Assembly (NCBI GenBank): GCA_022823725.1
Contig: JAJEHL010000002.1
Span: 62,001 to 126,000, forward strand
Reading direction: 5' to 3'
Source: Candidatus Latescibacterota bacterium
GTDB taxonomy: Bacteria; Latescibacterota; UBA2968
DNA length: 64,000 bases
The notes below the pieces were generated by a model that was not told the origin of the DNA, ran no database searches, and saw only the letters and a list, made by a program, of their open reading frames with translations. Position numbers and translations under genes: made by a program. Positions 63,625 through 64,000 of this stretch are shown here, piece after piece. How positions within the stretch are numbered: the first letter of the stretch is position 1; every line of letters starts with the position of its first letter.

Positions 63625-64000
63625 ATGGAAGAACAACCAGAGGAAAAACGAAAACTTTCAGACGAGGAGAGTAACGGTCTCCAGATGGCCCCCGAACTCA
63701 TGCTCGAACTCGCGCGCAAAGCAGCGGAGCTTGTGGTAGCGCGAATCGAGACCTTGCCCGGGGAAAATGCCTGGGATGGAGAGTTTCGGCAGGGTCTCGA
63801 GAAACAATTGATGAAGGATCCGCCCGAAGCTGGACGACCAGCCGTGGAGGTCATCGAGCAGGTCGTACGCAAAATCCTCCCGGTTGCGATGCGACTGGAT
63901 CATCCGCGCTGTTTCGCGTTTATCCCGTCGTCGCCCACTTGGCCTGGGGTGCTGGCCGATTTCATGGCCGCCGGATACAACATCAACGCCTGCACCTGGC
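63625..64000 (+). CDS. Pyridoxal-dependent (aromatic amino acid-type) decarboxylase, partial
   Basis: The first 125 codons of a group II decarboxylase, cut by the window end. It starts at ATG 63625 behind GAGAGGGAG, with an ATG at 63613 overlapping the previous stop as an alternative. HPRCFAFIPSSPTWPGVLAD and AAGYNINACTW are typical of the aromatic-L-amino-acid decarboxylase N-terminus. The PLP lysine lies beyond the window. Coupling to two ligand-binding lipoproteins suggests that they detect an amino acid or amine related to its substrate. Confidence 0.85.
   Translation, partial: MEEQPEEKRKLSDEESNGLQMAPELMLELARKAAELVVARIETLPGENAWDGEFRQGLEKQLMKDPPEAGRPAVEVIEQVVRKILPVAMRLDHPRCFAFIPSSPTWPGVLADFMAAGYNINACTW

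Overview
The window looks like a chromosomal segment of an uncultured Gram-negative bacterium. It has TolC-type outer membrane and RND proteins, periplasmic lipoproteins and a Tat component. The mix of two or three phytanoyl-CoA dioxygenase-like proteins, sulfatases, an enolase-superfamily dehydratase and a sugar ABC transporter is the kind seen in candidate phyla such as Latescibacterota or Poribacteria. That placement is inference only: no rRNA or tRNA gene was seen.

Layout. 1-3400: a sugar-type ABC transporter operon on the minus strand, with a 182-bp MITE-like element between the binding-protein and permease genes, then a TIGR04282-type glycosyltransferase. 3500-6800: a PhyH-HEAT fusion broken by a 1-bp frameshift, and a sulfatase. 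6800-15400: an accessory, largely decayed defence island. It holds a nucleotidyltransferase-like/XRE-ImmA gene pair behind a palindromic operator, an N-terminally deleted sulfatase, two hicB copies, stubs of relE and of a type III restriction subunit, a type III methyltransferase gene split by an IS3-family element, and an AAA ATPase with a small partner. 15450-24150: housekeeping genes gatB, gatA, tatA, DUF4321, pssA, an HtrA protease and truA on the minus strand, with comEC divergent. 24600-35500: amino-acid and fatty-acid biosynthesis. One operon is cimA, an aminotransferase, argJ, a second aminotransferase and accA; the other is ilvN, a small ORF, leuA, leuC and leuD. The second operon has a leucine-rich putative leader peptide and two interleaved alternative stems in front of ilvN.

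35500-44750: accessory metabolism. It includes a Rid-like protein, a terpenoid-cyclase-fold protein, a CxxCxxCC protein, a rhamnonate-dehydratase-like enolase, gamma-glutamyltransferase, a divergent response regulator, a PhyH dioxygenase, cysK and a YeiH-family transporter. 44800-51600: a complete copper/silver CusCBA-type efflux operon with a metal-binding lipoprotein and a Cys-rich secreted protein. 51600-53100: three tightly packed uncharacterised genes with their own promoter; the first resembles Tse2-type ADP-ribosyltransferase-fold toxins. 53100-55000: a Tat-exported dioxygenase, a helix-hairpin-helix lipoprotein and a membrane protein. 55100-59700: ridA, pdxA and a lone RND pump. 59900-64000: a PhyH protein, two adjacent lipoproteins that share a duplicated N-terminal module on different ligand-binding folds, and the start of an aromatic amino acid decarboxylase.

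The most promising leads are the NTase-like/XRE-ImmA pair with its operator, the three-gene Tse2-like module, the AAA ATPase/181-aa pair, the MITE, and the leucine-rich leader of the ilvN-leu operon. All functional statements rest on reading motifs by eye; no search was run.
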